Shown in pieces: positions 25,013 to 33,410 of a stretch of DNA of 64,000 bases. The DNA is from Bacillus sp. Marseille-Q1617 (lineage in GTDB: Bacteria > Bacillota > Bacilli > Bacillales > Bacillaceae_B): positions 472,001-536,000 of the forward strand of contig NZ_CAHJXM010000002.1 of assembly GCF_903645295.1 (NCBI RefSeq). The letters are read 5' to 3'. The stretch's first letter is position 1. Every line of letters starts with the position of its first letter. A program made the translations under genes and the position numbers. The notes beneath the pieces are model-generated. The model saw nothing but the letters and a program-made list of their open reading frames with translations. It was not told the DNA's origin and did not search any database.

Positions 25013-26368
25013 TTACACTTTTTCATCCATCGTAAAACTCAGCCGGTAGATCCGGCGCGGCCTGCCTTTGTGGGTCAATTTCTCTTCGCCGACGATGTCC
25101 ACAAGCTCTGCATCCATCCATTTCAACAGGATCCGGTGGGCGCTCCTTACCGTAATGTTGAGAGTCGAGGCAAGTTCCTGTGCCGTGTAGTCGACAATCC
25201 CGTACCGCTCTACCCGCGCCATCAATTTGGTCATATAAGAGGCCGACATCCCGGCTTTTTCGGCTCTCTCGAGGAGCTCGGCATCCGTGATCGCCAAGTC
25301 GTATCGTTCGTACTGGGTATTCGTGGTGATATCAACCGGCCCTAAGACGCTTCTGTTTTCGCGGACGATATAACATACATCCCCGCCGGAATCCTTGGCC
25401 TGTCTGAGTGCCAAGCGTGCATGGCTGCCTGCTTCGGCTGCGGTCGATCCAAAGCCGACACCGATGCTTAAGGTGATCCCCATTGCATGATTGGTCTCCT
25501 GCAGCAGCGGGATGAATTTGTATCCGCGTGTTTCCCGCTCGAAAATGCCCCGAGTCGTGATGAAAGAGTATTCTTCACCGCCGAGGTTGATGAGATGCCC
25601 GTCCAGTTGTTTTATGTAATCAAGAAGCATTTGCTGGATATTTAACTTTAATAATTGTACATCATGCTCGGAATGATATTTCTCGGTGATTTTTTTGAAA
25701 TCATCCACATTGATCAGACCGAACACGATTTGTGACTCCTTATTCCTGCGTGTCTCTGTTGCGAGGAGTGCCCTCTCGAGGGAGACGATCATATCCTGCT
25801 GTGTCGGTGTGACCCATTCGCAGGGGATATTCAACTCATCCAGCCTTTTGGATACTTCCTGGATACCGGTCAGTGCGATGGCTCCGCGCATTTCATGATT
25901 TTCTATGTGGAAATCGACGATGTCACTGATCAAAGGGGGATTGGAGTTCTTCTGGAATACCATTAGCTCGTAGTTCTCTTCTCCAAGTTCTACCAGTATT
26001 TTTTCAACATATTTCTTTTCAATCGTATCAATCGACAAGTTTTTCAATCCATGGCTGCTTTTAATCAGAAAAAGGGATCTGTACAACCCGGTCCCCATTA
26101 GTGGGACATGATGGACAGGGATCGGGAAATCAAGGAACTGTTTTGCCAGATTGTAAAGATGATACTCGGTGAACATGAGGACATCGACGTCATACATTAA
26201 ATCCTTCGCGGCTTCTGCAATGATGCTCCCGGGTTTGATGACCGAAAAATAAGGCTTGAAGTTCGGGAATGATTTCAGTGTTTCTTTCGTTTGATCGACC
26301 AGTTCTTCCGGTCCGATGATCCCGATATTGATTTCAGAGTTGTCATGAATGGTTTTTTTGCTTCTCAA
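25013..26368 (-). CDS. Transcriptional regulator with GGDEF-like and winged-HTH domains
   Basis: The protein has 451 residues and no membrane segments. Residues 12-205 look like a two-lobed alpha/beta sensor (IGIIGPEELVDQ..., possibly PrpR_N-like). Residues 212-340 are a GGDEF-type fold: FGLINVDDFKKITEKYHSEHD, LINLGGEEYSF (the GGDEF motif as GGEEY, 263-267), and LSIGVGFGSTAAEAGSHARLALRQAKDSGG. Residues 375-450 form a winged helix (MARVERYGIVDYTAQELASTLNITVRSAHRILLKW...RPRRIYRLS). No RxxD inhibitory site is evident. The TTG start follows GGGGGGAG. It is transcribed divergently from the eleven-gene catabolic operon, with two operators between them; likely its regulator. Whether the GGDEF domain makes, binds or ignores nucleotides is unknown. 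Confidence 0.75.
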   Translation of the reverse strand: MRSKKTIHDNSEINIGIIGPEELVDQTKETLKSFPNFKPYFSVIKPGSIIAEAAKDLMYDVDVLMFTEYHLYNLAKQFLDFPIPVHHVPLMGTGLYRSLFLIKSSHGLKNLSIDTIEKKYVEKILVELGEENYELMVFQKNSNPPLISDIVDFHIENHEMRGAIALTGIQEVSKRLDELNIPCEWVTPTQQDMIVSLERALLATETRRNKESQIVFGLINVDDFKKITEKYHSEHDVQLLKLNIQQMLLDYIKQLDGHLINLGGEEYSFITTRGIFERETRGYKFIPLLQETNHAMGITLSIGVGFGSTAAEAGSHARLALRQAKDSGGDVCYIVRENRSVLGPVDITTNTQYERYDLAITDAELLERAEKAGMSASYMTKLMARVERYGIVDYTAQELASTLNITVRSAHRILLKWMDAELVDIVGEEKLTHKGRPRRIYRLSFTMDEKV

Positions 26369-26391
26369 TGTGCTCCCCCCAATGCGTGTTT

Positions 26392-26411
26392 TTTATAGAC
26401 ATGTCTTTTAA
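26392..26411. promoter_or_regulatory. Regulon operator beside the GGDEF-HTH gene
   Basis: The palindrome TTTATAGAC-AT-GTCTTTTAA lies 24 bp upstream of the regulator's start codon, a position suited to autorepression. There is no clear third half-site here. Confidence 0.6.
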
Positions 26412-26479
26412 TCTAATGATAATAATAATTATCTGAATTGTCAAAAATCAATTACGTAAAATATTTTAGCCGGCCCACT

Positions 26480-26509
26480 TTAAAGACCATTTAAAGACTT
26501 GTCTTTTAA
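26480..26509. promoter_or_regulatory. Regulon operator upstream of the eleven-gene operon
   Basis: A half-site TTTAAAGAC ends at 26487. The palindrome TTTAAAGAC-TT-GTCTTTTAA (26490-26509) has its first GAC exactly 11 bp further on. Same architecture as 20634-20665. Confidence 0.7.
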
Positions 26510-26580
26510 TAACGGGATTCATAAGATGTTGGTAAGTAATTTTCTGAAAGTTCAATCTTACAGTTTAGGAGAGTGGTTTG

Positions 26581-27597
26581 ATGAAAACGATTGAAGAATT
26601 AGAGGTGTTTATGACAGAGCCTTCGCAGGCGCTGATTGAAGATGTAAGGAAGCTCGAAGGAGATATCATGATCCTCGGTGTAGGGGGGAAGATGGGTCCT
26701 ACATTGGCCAAGATGGCGAAAAGGGCGATTGACAAGGCGGGGGTGAATAAAAAGGTATTTGGTGTATCCAGATTTTCAACGCCTGACTTGAGAAATGAAT
26801 TGAATGCGTTCGGCATCCATACGATTTCTGCAGACTTATTGAAGGAGGAAGATCTGCAGGCGCTGCCCCATGTGAAAAACATTATCTATATGGCAGGGAA
26901 CAAGTTTGGAACCGTCGGCAATGAGCACTTTACATGGGCGATGAACGCTTATCTGCCAGGAAGATTCGCTGAGAAATTTCCGGACTCCCGCATCGTGGCA
27001 TTTTCAACGGGAAATGTTTATCCATTGACGGATGTGATCAGCAGCCATTGTGGAGAAGACCAGCCCGTCAATCCGATCGGTGAATATGCCCAGTCGTGCC
27101 TGGGGCGTGAACGCGTACTCACTTACTTCTCTCATAAAAACAACACACCGATGCTGATGTTCAGGCTGAACTATGCCATCGATCTGCGATACGGCGTCCT
27201 GCTTGAGGTGGCAAGACAGGTATACAATGATCAGCCGATCGATCTGACGATGGGGAATGTCAACGTCATCTGGCAGGGGGATGCGAATGAATATGCAATC
27301 AGATCCCTTCTGCACACGGATTCACCACCTAAGGTACTGAATGTGACAGGTCCTGAGACGATCTCCGTCCGCTGGCTGGCTGAAGCCTTTGCTAAACGGT
27401 TCAACAAAAGGGCCGTGTTCGTCAATGAGGAACAGCCGACAGCACTGTTGAATGATGCTTCACAGGCACATAAATTATTCGGGTATCCGAAAGTCACCAT
27501 GCAGCAGATGATCGAGATGACAGCGGATTGGGTAGAGAAGGATGGTTATACGTATAACAAACCAACACATTTCCAAGAACGGCAAGGGGCGTTTTAA
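26581..27597 (+). CDS. Extended-SDR NAD-dependent epimerase/dehydratase-like protein
   Basis: This 338-residue protein has an N-terminal dinucleotide-binding motif written as MILGVGGKMGPTL (about residues 30-42). Other SDR marks are NIIYMAGNKFG, AFSTGNVYP and GEYAQSCLGRERV. In that last segment the catalytic YxxxK has Tyr169 but Cys173 where the lysine should be, so classical SDR chemistry may be lost or altered. The C-terminus has LNVTGPETISVRWLAEAF, the usual sugar-side segment. First gene of the catabolic operon. Start: ATG at 26581 with TAGGAGAG upstream; TTG at 26578 is less likely. Confidence 0.8.
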   Translation: MKTIEELEVFMTEPSQALIEDVRKLEGDIMILGVGGKMGPTLAKMAKRAIDKAGVNKKVFGVSRFSTPDLRNELNAFGIHTISADLLKEEDLQALPHVKNIIYMAGNKFGTVGNEHFTWAMNAYLPGRFAEKFPDSRIVAFSTGNVYPLTDVISSHCGEDQPVNPIGEYAQSCLGRERVLTYFSHKNNTPMLMFRLNYAIDLRYGVLLEVARQVYNDQPIDLTMGNVNVIWQGDANEYAIRSLLHTDSPPKVLNVTGPETISVRWLAEAFAKRFNKRAVFVNEEQPTALLNDASQAHKLFGYPKVTMQQMIEMTADWVEKDGYTYNKPTHFQERQGAF

Positions 27598-28653
27598 ATG
27601 TTGAATCCAGCGGTTAAGAACTCATTACATGAAGGGGCCTTCATACCTGCGCATCCCCTTGCGATCACGGAAGGCAAGGAACTGGATGAAAAAAGCCAGC
27701 GTGCACTGACAAGGTATTATATCGATTCGGGCGTCGGCGGCCTTGCCGTCGGGGTCCACACTACGCAATTTGAGATTCGCGATCCCGAATTCAACCTTTA
27801 TCAGAGGGTATTGAGGCTTGCTATCGAAGAAATGAACAGGGCGGGTGTCCCTGATTCTTTCATTAAAGTAGCCGGGATTTGCGGCCCTGTTGATCAGGCG
27901 GTTAAAGAAGCTCAATTCAGCAAGGACGCCGGTTATGATCTGGGGCTCCTGAGTATGGGCGGCTTACAGGATCATTCGGAGGAGCAGCTGCTGGAGCGTA
28001 CCAAAAAAGTGGCTGAAATCATCCCGGTGTTCGGCTTCTATCTGCAGCCGGCCGTCGGGGGCAGGGTATTATCCTACGAGTTCTGGGAAGCGTTAGCAGA
28101 CATACCGAATGTTCACGCCATCAAGCTTGCCCCGTTCGACCGATATTTGACAACCGAGGTCGTCAGGGCAGTCTGCCACTCTAGTCGGGGCGATGAGATT
28201 GCCCTTTACACAGGAAATGATGATAACATCGTCAATGATTTATTGACGACATACAAGTTCAAGGTTGGTGGAGAGGTAAAAGAAAAGAAGATTGTCGGAG
28301 GCTTGCTTGGGCACTGGTCGGTCTGGACGAAGCGGGCGGTTGAATTGTTCCATGAACTCAAACAATTGAAGCCGCACGATTGTGTCCCGGATCGAATGCT
28401 TACCCTGGCTCAGGAGATCACCGATGCGAACGGTGCCTTCTTTGATGCGAAGAATCAATTCAAGGGAAGCATCGCGGGCATCAACCAGGTTTTAGCTGCC
28501 CAGGGTTTGATGAAAGGGCGCTGGTGTCTGATCGACAAGGAAGAACTGAGTCCCGGTCAGTTGGAAGAAATCGACCGTGTCCGTGCAGCATACCCCCATT
28601 TGCATGATGATTCTTTTGTTGAAAAGAACCTGGAAAGATGGCTTGGCAGCTAA
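27598..28653 (+). CDS. DapA/NanA-superfamily class I aldolase
   Basis: The 351-residue TIM-barrel protein is of the dihydrodipicolinate synthase/N-acetylneuraminate lyase superfamily. The Schiff-base lysine is likely in VHAIKLAPFDRY; VFGFYLQPAVGG occupies the place of the conserved tyrosine segment, and GLAVGVHTTQFE the place of the GxTGE loop. It is longer than DapA/NanA (about 295) and diverged, so the substrate (a 2-keto-3-deoxy sugar acid or a similar keto-acid adduct) cannot be named. The ATG follows the previous stop directly (TAA ATG), indicating coupling. Confidence 0.8.
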   Translation: MLNPAVKNSLHEGAFIPAHPLAITEGKELDEKSQRALTRYYIDSGVGGLAVGVHTTQFEIRDPEFNLYQRVLRLAIEEMNRAGVPDSFIKVAGICGPVDQAVKEAQFSKDAGYDLGLLSMGGLQDHSEEQLLERTKKVAEIIPVFGFYLQPAVGGRVLSYEFWEALADIPNVHAIKLAPFDRYLTTEVVRAVCHSSRGDEIALYTGNDDNIVNDLLTTYKFKVGGEVKEKKIVGGLLGHWSVWTKRAVELFHELKQLKPHDCVPDRMLTLAQEITDANGAFFDAKNQFKGSIAGINQVLAAQGLMKGRWCLIDKEELSPGQLEEIDRVRAAYPHLHDDSFVEKNLERWLGS

Positions 28654-28682
28654 AGTTCTTCACAGAAATTGGAGGAATAGTG

Positions 28683-29690
28683 ATGATGAGGAAAATTACA
28701 GTTAGGAATAAACGGGTGGAAATTGTACAGGAGGAACGGCCGGAGGTGAAACCTTCCTATATCTTGATCAAAACCCTCTATTCTGCGATTTCTCCCGGTA
28801 CTGAGTTAACGATCCTTCAAAACAGTAGAGATACCCCGATTACGCTCGGTTATAGTGCGATGGGAGTGGTGGAAGAAGCTGGTGACGGCATCACGGATGT
28901 CAAAAAAGGTGATCTTGTGGCAGTTTACGGTGCTCCTTACGTCCAGCATGCCGATTCCCTCCTTGTTCCCAAGACGCTCTATGCCAAGCTGCCTGAGAAT
29001 GTTGAACCGAAAGAGGCAGCCCTTGGGGGGATTGGTGCCATCGCCATCCATGCCCTCAGAACAGCAGAACTGCAATTCGGTGAAACGGTTGTGATCGTCG
29101 GAATGGGGCTGCTCGGTCAGATGATTGCAAAGATTGCCAACGCTGCTTCGTATCAGGTGATTACATATGATCTTCACGAAGAGCGCGTTGAAATGATCAA
29201 AAAAGACCGGGGAATCAAAGCATTCACGACAGCGGAAGACATGAAGGCCGAACTGGATCGAAGTACGGCCGGCCGGGGAGCGGATGCGGTTTTACTATGT
29301 GCAGGAGGAAAGAAATCGTCGTTGACGGGGCAGAGCCTCGAATGGATCAGGAATAAAGGGAAAGTGGTCATCGTCGGTGATATCGAACCGGACTTCCCGA
29401 GGAATTTGATGTTCAGTAAAGAAGCACAGCTGCTGATTTCGCGTGCAGGAGGACCGGGCCGATACGACAAGGTGTATGAGGCGGAAGCCATTGATTATCC
29501 GTACGGCTTTGTCCGCTGGACGGAGGGAAGGAACCTGGGTGAATATGTCCGGCTTGTGAGCGAAGGACGGATTGATGTAAGTCCCTTCTTCCAACAAGAA
29601 GTGGGTGTGGCTGAAGCAGCGGCTGCATATGAAGAACTCATGAATAAGCCATCTGCTTCATTGACGAAAATAATCAACTTCTCCAGTTAA
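28683..29690 (+). CDS. MDR-type dehydrogenase lacking the usual catalytic zinc ligands
   Basis: The protein is about 335 residues, of the medium-chain dehydrogenase/reductase fold. The N-terminal catalytic domain has YSAISPGTELTIL and LGYSAMGVVEEAG, where zinc enzymes have a Cys in the first segment and GHE in the second; the cofactor domain has VVIVGMGLLGQMIAKIA. It is therefore probably a zinc-independent sugar or polyol oxidoreductase of the sort found beside Gfo/Idh/MocA genes. The start is ATG at 28683 (second ATG at 28686) with GGAGG 7 bases upstream; a longer in-frame reading starts inside the upstream gene. Confidence 0.85.
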   Translation: MMRKITVRNKRVEIVQEERPEVKPSYILIKTLYSAISPGTELTILQNSRDTPITLGYSAMGVVEEAGDGITDVKKGDLVAVYGAPYVQHADSLLVPKTLYAKLPENVEPKEAALGGIGAIAIHALRTAELQFGETVVIVGMGLLGQMIAKIANAASYQVITYDLHEERVEMIKKDRGIKAFTTAEDMKAELDRSTAGRGADAVLLCAGGKKSSLTGQSLEWIRNKGKVVIVGDIEPDFPRNLMFSKEAQLLISRAGGPGRYDKVYEAEAIDYPYGFVRWTEGRNLGEYVRLVSEGRIDVSPFFQQEVGVAEAAAAYEELMNKPSASLTKIINFSS

Positions 29691-29707
29691 GTTAAGGAGG
29701 GACGAGG

Positions 29708-30766
29708 ATGAAAAACGATGTAAACATAGGATTGATCGGCATCGGGTCGATTGCGGAATCCAGCCATATTCCGAATTTGAAGGCTGCAGACGGGGTGAGA
29801 CTTGCTGCAGTGGCCGATGTGGACCTTGACCGAGCGAGGGTCATCTCGCAGAAACATGACATCCCTCAATTTTTCAAAACGGCAGATGAGATGTTCGAAA
29901 CGTCGCAGCTCGATGCCGTGATGATCTGCACACCGAATCAGACGCATATCTCGATTGCCGTGAAGGCTGCGGAAAAAGGAATTCATGTATTCATGGAAAA
30001 GCCGATCGGGACGGATTTAAAAGAAGTGAAAGATTATTTACAGCTTGCGAAAGAAAAAAATGTCTTAACGATGGTCGGTATGCCCCATCGTTTTCGTCGT
30101 GATGCTCGAATTTTAAAAGGGTATGCAACAAGGGGTACCTTCGGGGATGTCTACTATGTGAAAGCCAAGCTTTTCAGACGGAGGGGCACACCGAAGGGCT
30201 GGTTTACGAATAAGGCACTAGCAGGCGGAGGGGCACTGATGGATATTGGTGTACATGTACTGGACCTGGCATGGTGGCTGATCGGCAAGCCCGAAGCCCG
30301 GAGCATCACCGGAAAAACGATTACCGGTCTCGGAAACTATGAAACACACTATGTATCAAGCTGGGAATCCAGCAACAAGCAATTGAACAGCGGCCGGATT
30401 TTTGATGTGGATGATTTTGGCGCGGCATGGATCCGCTTCCGGAACGGGGCAGTGCTTTCTTTGGAAACCGCCTGGGCGGTGAACGGGGAGCAGGATGAAG
30501 GGATTCATATTGAAATCCTGGGAAACAAGGGCGGTGCCGTATTATCACCGCTTTCCATTTTTACAGAGGAGGAGGGTCTTCTCAGTAAGCATCAGCCTGT
30601 TTTTGAAAAAAATGAACCATTCAAAGATGAAATCGACCACTTTATCCATTGTATTCGAACAGGTTCTCCTCCGTTGATTGACGGGGAGGATGGTTATGAA
30701 GTGCTGAAGCTGTTGATGGGAATTTATGAATCATCGAATCTGGGAAAAGAAATTTGCTTCAATTAG
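29708..30766 (+). CDS. Gfo/Idh/MocA-family oxidoreductase
   Basis: This 352-residue protein has Rossmann motif IGLIGIGSIAESSHIP, signature HVFMEKPIGTD (about residue 97), and a C-terminal substrate domain with RRRGTPKGWFTN, GGGALMDIGVHVLDLAWW (catalytic-type His in GVH). These enzymes oxidise or reduce sugar ring hydroxyls using NAD(P). It is similar in length and motif pattern to the next gene; the pair probably arose by duplication. RBS AAGGAGGG. Confidence 0.92.
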   Translation: MKNDVNIGLIGIGSIAESSHIPNLKAADGVRLAAVADVDLDRARVISQKHDIPQFFKTADEMFETSQLDAVMICTPNQTHISIAVKAAEKGIHVFMEKPIGTDLKEVKDYLQLAKEKNVLTMVGMPHRFRRDARILKGYATRGTFGDVYYVKAKLFRRRGTPKGWFTNKALAGGGALMDIGVHVLDLAWWLIGKPEARSITGKTITGLGNYETHYVSSWESSNKQLNSGRIFDVDDFGAAWIRFRNGAVLSLETAWAVNGEQDEGIHIEILGNKGGAVLSPLSIFTEEEGLLSKHQPVFEKNEPFKDEIDHFIHCIRTGSPPLIDGEDGYEVLKLLMGIYESSNLGKEICFN

Positions 30767-30787
30767 TATCCGAAGGGAGAGATGGAG

Positions 30788-31840
30788 ATGTTGAAAGTTG
30801 GTGTGATTGGAGCCGGGTCCATTTCTGAATTCCATATCAAGCCTTACCTGGCCAATAAAGATGTGGAATTAATCGCACTTTGCGACATAAAGGAAGAGCG
30901 TCTTGCTGAAAAAGGTCAATTATATGGAATCAGTCATTTGTACACCGATTATAAAGAATTGATGGAGAATGACGAAATCGATGCCGTCAGCATCTGTACA
31001 TGGAATAACTCTCATGCAGAGATTGCCATATCTGCTTTGAAAGCGGATAAACATGTCCTTGTCGAGAAACCTTTATGCATGACAGTGGAGGAAGCGCTCG
31101 AGGTGGAAGCAACTGTTGAGGAGTCCGGTAAGGTCCTGCAGGTCGGTTTTGTGCGCCGTCATGGTGACAATGCGATGTTATTGAAGAAATTCATCGACAA
31201 CGGCGAACTTGGTGACATTTATTATGCGAAAACGTCCTGCCTGAGGAGACTTGGAAATCCTGGCGGCTGGTTCAGCGACCGGACAAAATCAGGGGGCGGG
31301 CCGCTGATCGATCTCGGCGTCCATATGATCGATATCTGCTGGTACTTCATGGGTAAACCCCGTCCGGTCTCCGTAAGCGGGAATGCGTATTCAAAATTGG
31401 GCAATCGAAGCCATATCGAGAATCTCTCATTCTATAAAGCGGCAGACTATGATCCTACTCTCAATGATGTAGAAGATATGACCAATGCATTGATCCGATT
31501 TGAAAACGGGGCGTCCTTATTGGTCGACGTAAGCTTCACGCTGCAGGCCAAAAAAGATGAGTTGTACGTGAAGTTATTCGGTGATAAAGGGGGAGCGGAA
31601 ATCGAACCCGAACTGGCAATTGTGACAGAGAAACATAACACCATTCTCAACATCACCCCGCAGATCGATAACTTGAAGTTCGACTTCACCAAAGCATTTA
31701 CGAATGAAATCAACCACTTTGTATCCTGCTGTCTCCACGGAAAGGAAACCATTGCACCTGTATCGGACGGTGTACAGGTGATGAAGATGCTCAACGCTGT
31801 GTATGAATCAGCCAAAACAGGCAAGGAAGTGTATGTATGA
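30788..31840 (+). CDS. Gfo/Idh/MocA-family oxidoreductase
   Basis: The protein has 350 residues, with KVGVIGAGSISEFHIKPYL, signature HVLVEKPLCMT, and RRLGNPGGWFSD...GGGPLIDLGVHMIDICW in the substrate domain. It shares the RR-G-P-GWF and GGG-L-D-GVH-D pattern with the preceding gene. Start placed at ATG 30788 (GAAGGGAG 8 bases away) rather than 30782. The stop overlaps the following FAD oxidoreductase start (ATGATG region), indicating coupled synthesis. Confidence 0.92.
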   Translation: MLKVGVIGAGSISEFHIKPYLANKDVELIALCDIKEERLAEKGQLYGISHLYTDYKELMENDEIDAVSICTWNNSHAEIAISALKADKHVLVEKPLCMTVEEALEVEATVEESGKVLQVGFVRRHGDNAMLLKKFIDNGELGDIYYAKTSCLRRLGNPGGWFSDRTKSGGGPLIDLGVHMIDICWYFMGKPRPVSVSGNAYSKLGNRSHIENLSFYKAADYDPTLNDVEDMTNALIRFENGASLLVDVSFTLQAKKDELYVKLFGDKGGAEIEPELAIVTEKHNTILNITPQIDNLKFDFTKAFTNEINHFVSCCLHGKETIAPVSDGVQVMKMLNAVYESAKTGKEVYV

Positions 31841-33387
31841 TGGAGCGTTCCGAAGTGGATTTGCTGATTGCAGGCGGCGGACTGGGAGGTTGTGCAGCGG
31901 CAATGGCTGCCTGCTCCAGAGGGTTGAAGGTCATCCTGACGGAAGACACCGATTGGATCGGCGGCCAGGTCACATCCCAGGGAGTGCCGCCTGATGAACA
32001 TAAATGGATTGAAGAATCTGGTTCCACGAAAAGGTACCGAAATTACCGCGATCGTGTAAGGGACTTTTACAGATATAACATGGTGATCAAGGAGTCGAAG
32101 GAACAGCTTAACCCAGGGAACGGATTAGTGAGTAATATCTGCCATGATCCCCGGGTCACTTTGCATGTATTGAATGAGATGCTGCTTCCTTATGCCTTGA
32201 CCAATCAATTACGCATCCTTCGCCACACAAGGGTAACCTCTGTCAATAAACATGGGAAAACGGTGCAGGCGATTACTCTTTTGAATGAAGAGTCAGGAGT
32301 TCATGAAGAAATCAACGCACGGTACTACATTGATGCGACGGAAGCGGGGGATCTACTGCCGCTTGCCGGGATGGAGTATGTGACCGGTGCCGAGGCAAAG
32401 TCCGACACAGGGGAGCCTCATGCATTGGAGACTTCGGATCCGGGTGATATACAGGCTTTCACATATGTATTGGGGATGGAATACCGGGAAGGGGAAGACC
32501 ATACGATACCGGAACCCGATATGTACGCATTCTGGAGAAACTTCCACCCTGATATTTGGCCGGATAAGCTGGTGAGCTTTTATGCGCCCCACCCGATCAC
32601 AAAGGAAAAGCGGACCTATACGCTCTTCCGGGAAGCGGAAGGGTTTCCTTTATGGGAGTACCGGAGGATTTTCGACCGCACTCAATTTGACAGTGGTTTC
32701 CGAGCCGGTGATATCACCTTGATGAACTGGCCGCAAAACGATTACTTTTTAGGCAATATTTATGATGTTCCCCCTGAAGAGAAAGAAAAGAATCTGTATG
32801 AAGGAAAACAGTTGAGCCTGTCGCTCTTGTACTGGCTTCAAACAGAAGCACCGAGACCTGATGGCGGCAAGGGATACCCCGGCTTGAAACTGAGAAAGGA
32901 CCTGTTCGAGACAGAAGATGGACTCGCAAAAGCACCTTATATCCGAGAATCAAGACGTATCAAGGCAGAATACACTGTTGTCGAACAGGATGTATCGCCG
33001 TCGACCAACGATGGTGCGACGGGGGTTAAGTATGATGACCGGGTCGGGATCGGTTCGTACAGTATCGATCTGCATCCTAGCATGGCCGGTAAGAATTATC
33101 TCGATATTAAAGCTCTCCCGTTTTATATTCCGCTTGGTGCCCTCATCCCGAAAGATGCTGATAATCTCCTGGCAGGATGCAAAAATATCGGGACCACCCA
33201 TATTACCAACGGCTGTTTCAGGCTGCATCCGGTGGAATGGAACATAGGGGAAGCGTGCGGTGCTCTGGCTGCCTTTTGTATAGAGCATGGCGTCGAACCG
33301 AAAAGAGTCCGGGAAGATCAGCCATTATTAAAGAAGTTCCAGCAAGGACTGAGGGAAGACGGCTTTGAACTGGAATGGCCGTTTTAA
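31837..33387 (+). CDS. FAD-dependent oxidoreductase (FAD_oxidored family)
   Basis: This 516-residue protein has N-terminal FAD site DLLIAGGGLGGCAAAMAA, TEDTDWIGGQVTSQGVP, YYIDATEAGDLLPLAG, ESRRIKAEYTV, GIGSYSIDLHPS and a C-terminal GCKNIGTTHITNG...EWNIGEACGALA. It is a distant paralogue of the protein at 15536. Members of this family accompany glycan-degradation enzymes, and an oxidative step on a sugar is the likely role. Start at 31837 or 31840, both overlapping the upstream stop by a few bases. Confidence 0.87.
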   Translation: MMERSEVDLLIAGGGLGGCAAAMAACSRGLKVILTEDTDWIGGQVTSQGVPPDEHKWIEESGSTKRYRNYRDRVRDFYRYNMVIKESKEQLNPGNGLVSNICHDPRVTLHVLNEMLLPYALTNQLRILRHTRVTSVNKHGKTVQAITLLNEESGVHEEINARYYIDATEAGDLLPLAGMEYVTGAEAKSDTGEPHALETSDPGDIQAFTYVLGMEYREGEDHTIPEPDMYAFWRNFHPDIWPDKLVSFYAPHPITKEKRTYTLFREAEGFPLWEYRRIFDRTQFDSGFRAGDITLMNWPQNDYFLGNIYDVPPEEKEKNLYEGKQLSLSLLYWLQTEAPRPDGGKGYPGLKLRKDLFETEDGLAKAPYIRESRRIKAEYTVVEQDVSPSTNDGATGVKYDDRVGIGSYSIDLHPSMAGKNYLDIKALPFYIPLGALIPKDADNLLAGCKNIGTTHITNGCFRLHPVEWNIGEACGALAAFCIEHGVEPKRVREDQPLLKKFQQGLREDGFELEWPF

Positions 33388-33410
33388 TATTGAAAGCGGG
33401 GTGACCCCAT

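Noticed and set aside
31447..32001. 184-residue minus-strand frame across two oxidoreductase genes
   Set aside because: It is antisense to two well-supported genes with no RBS; a codon-bias shadow.
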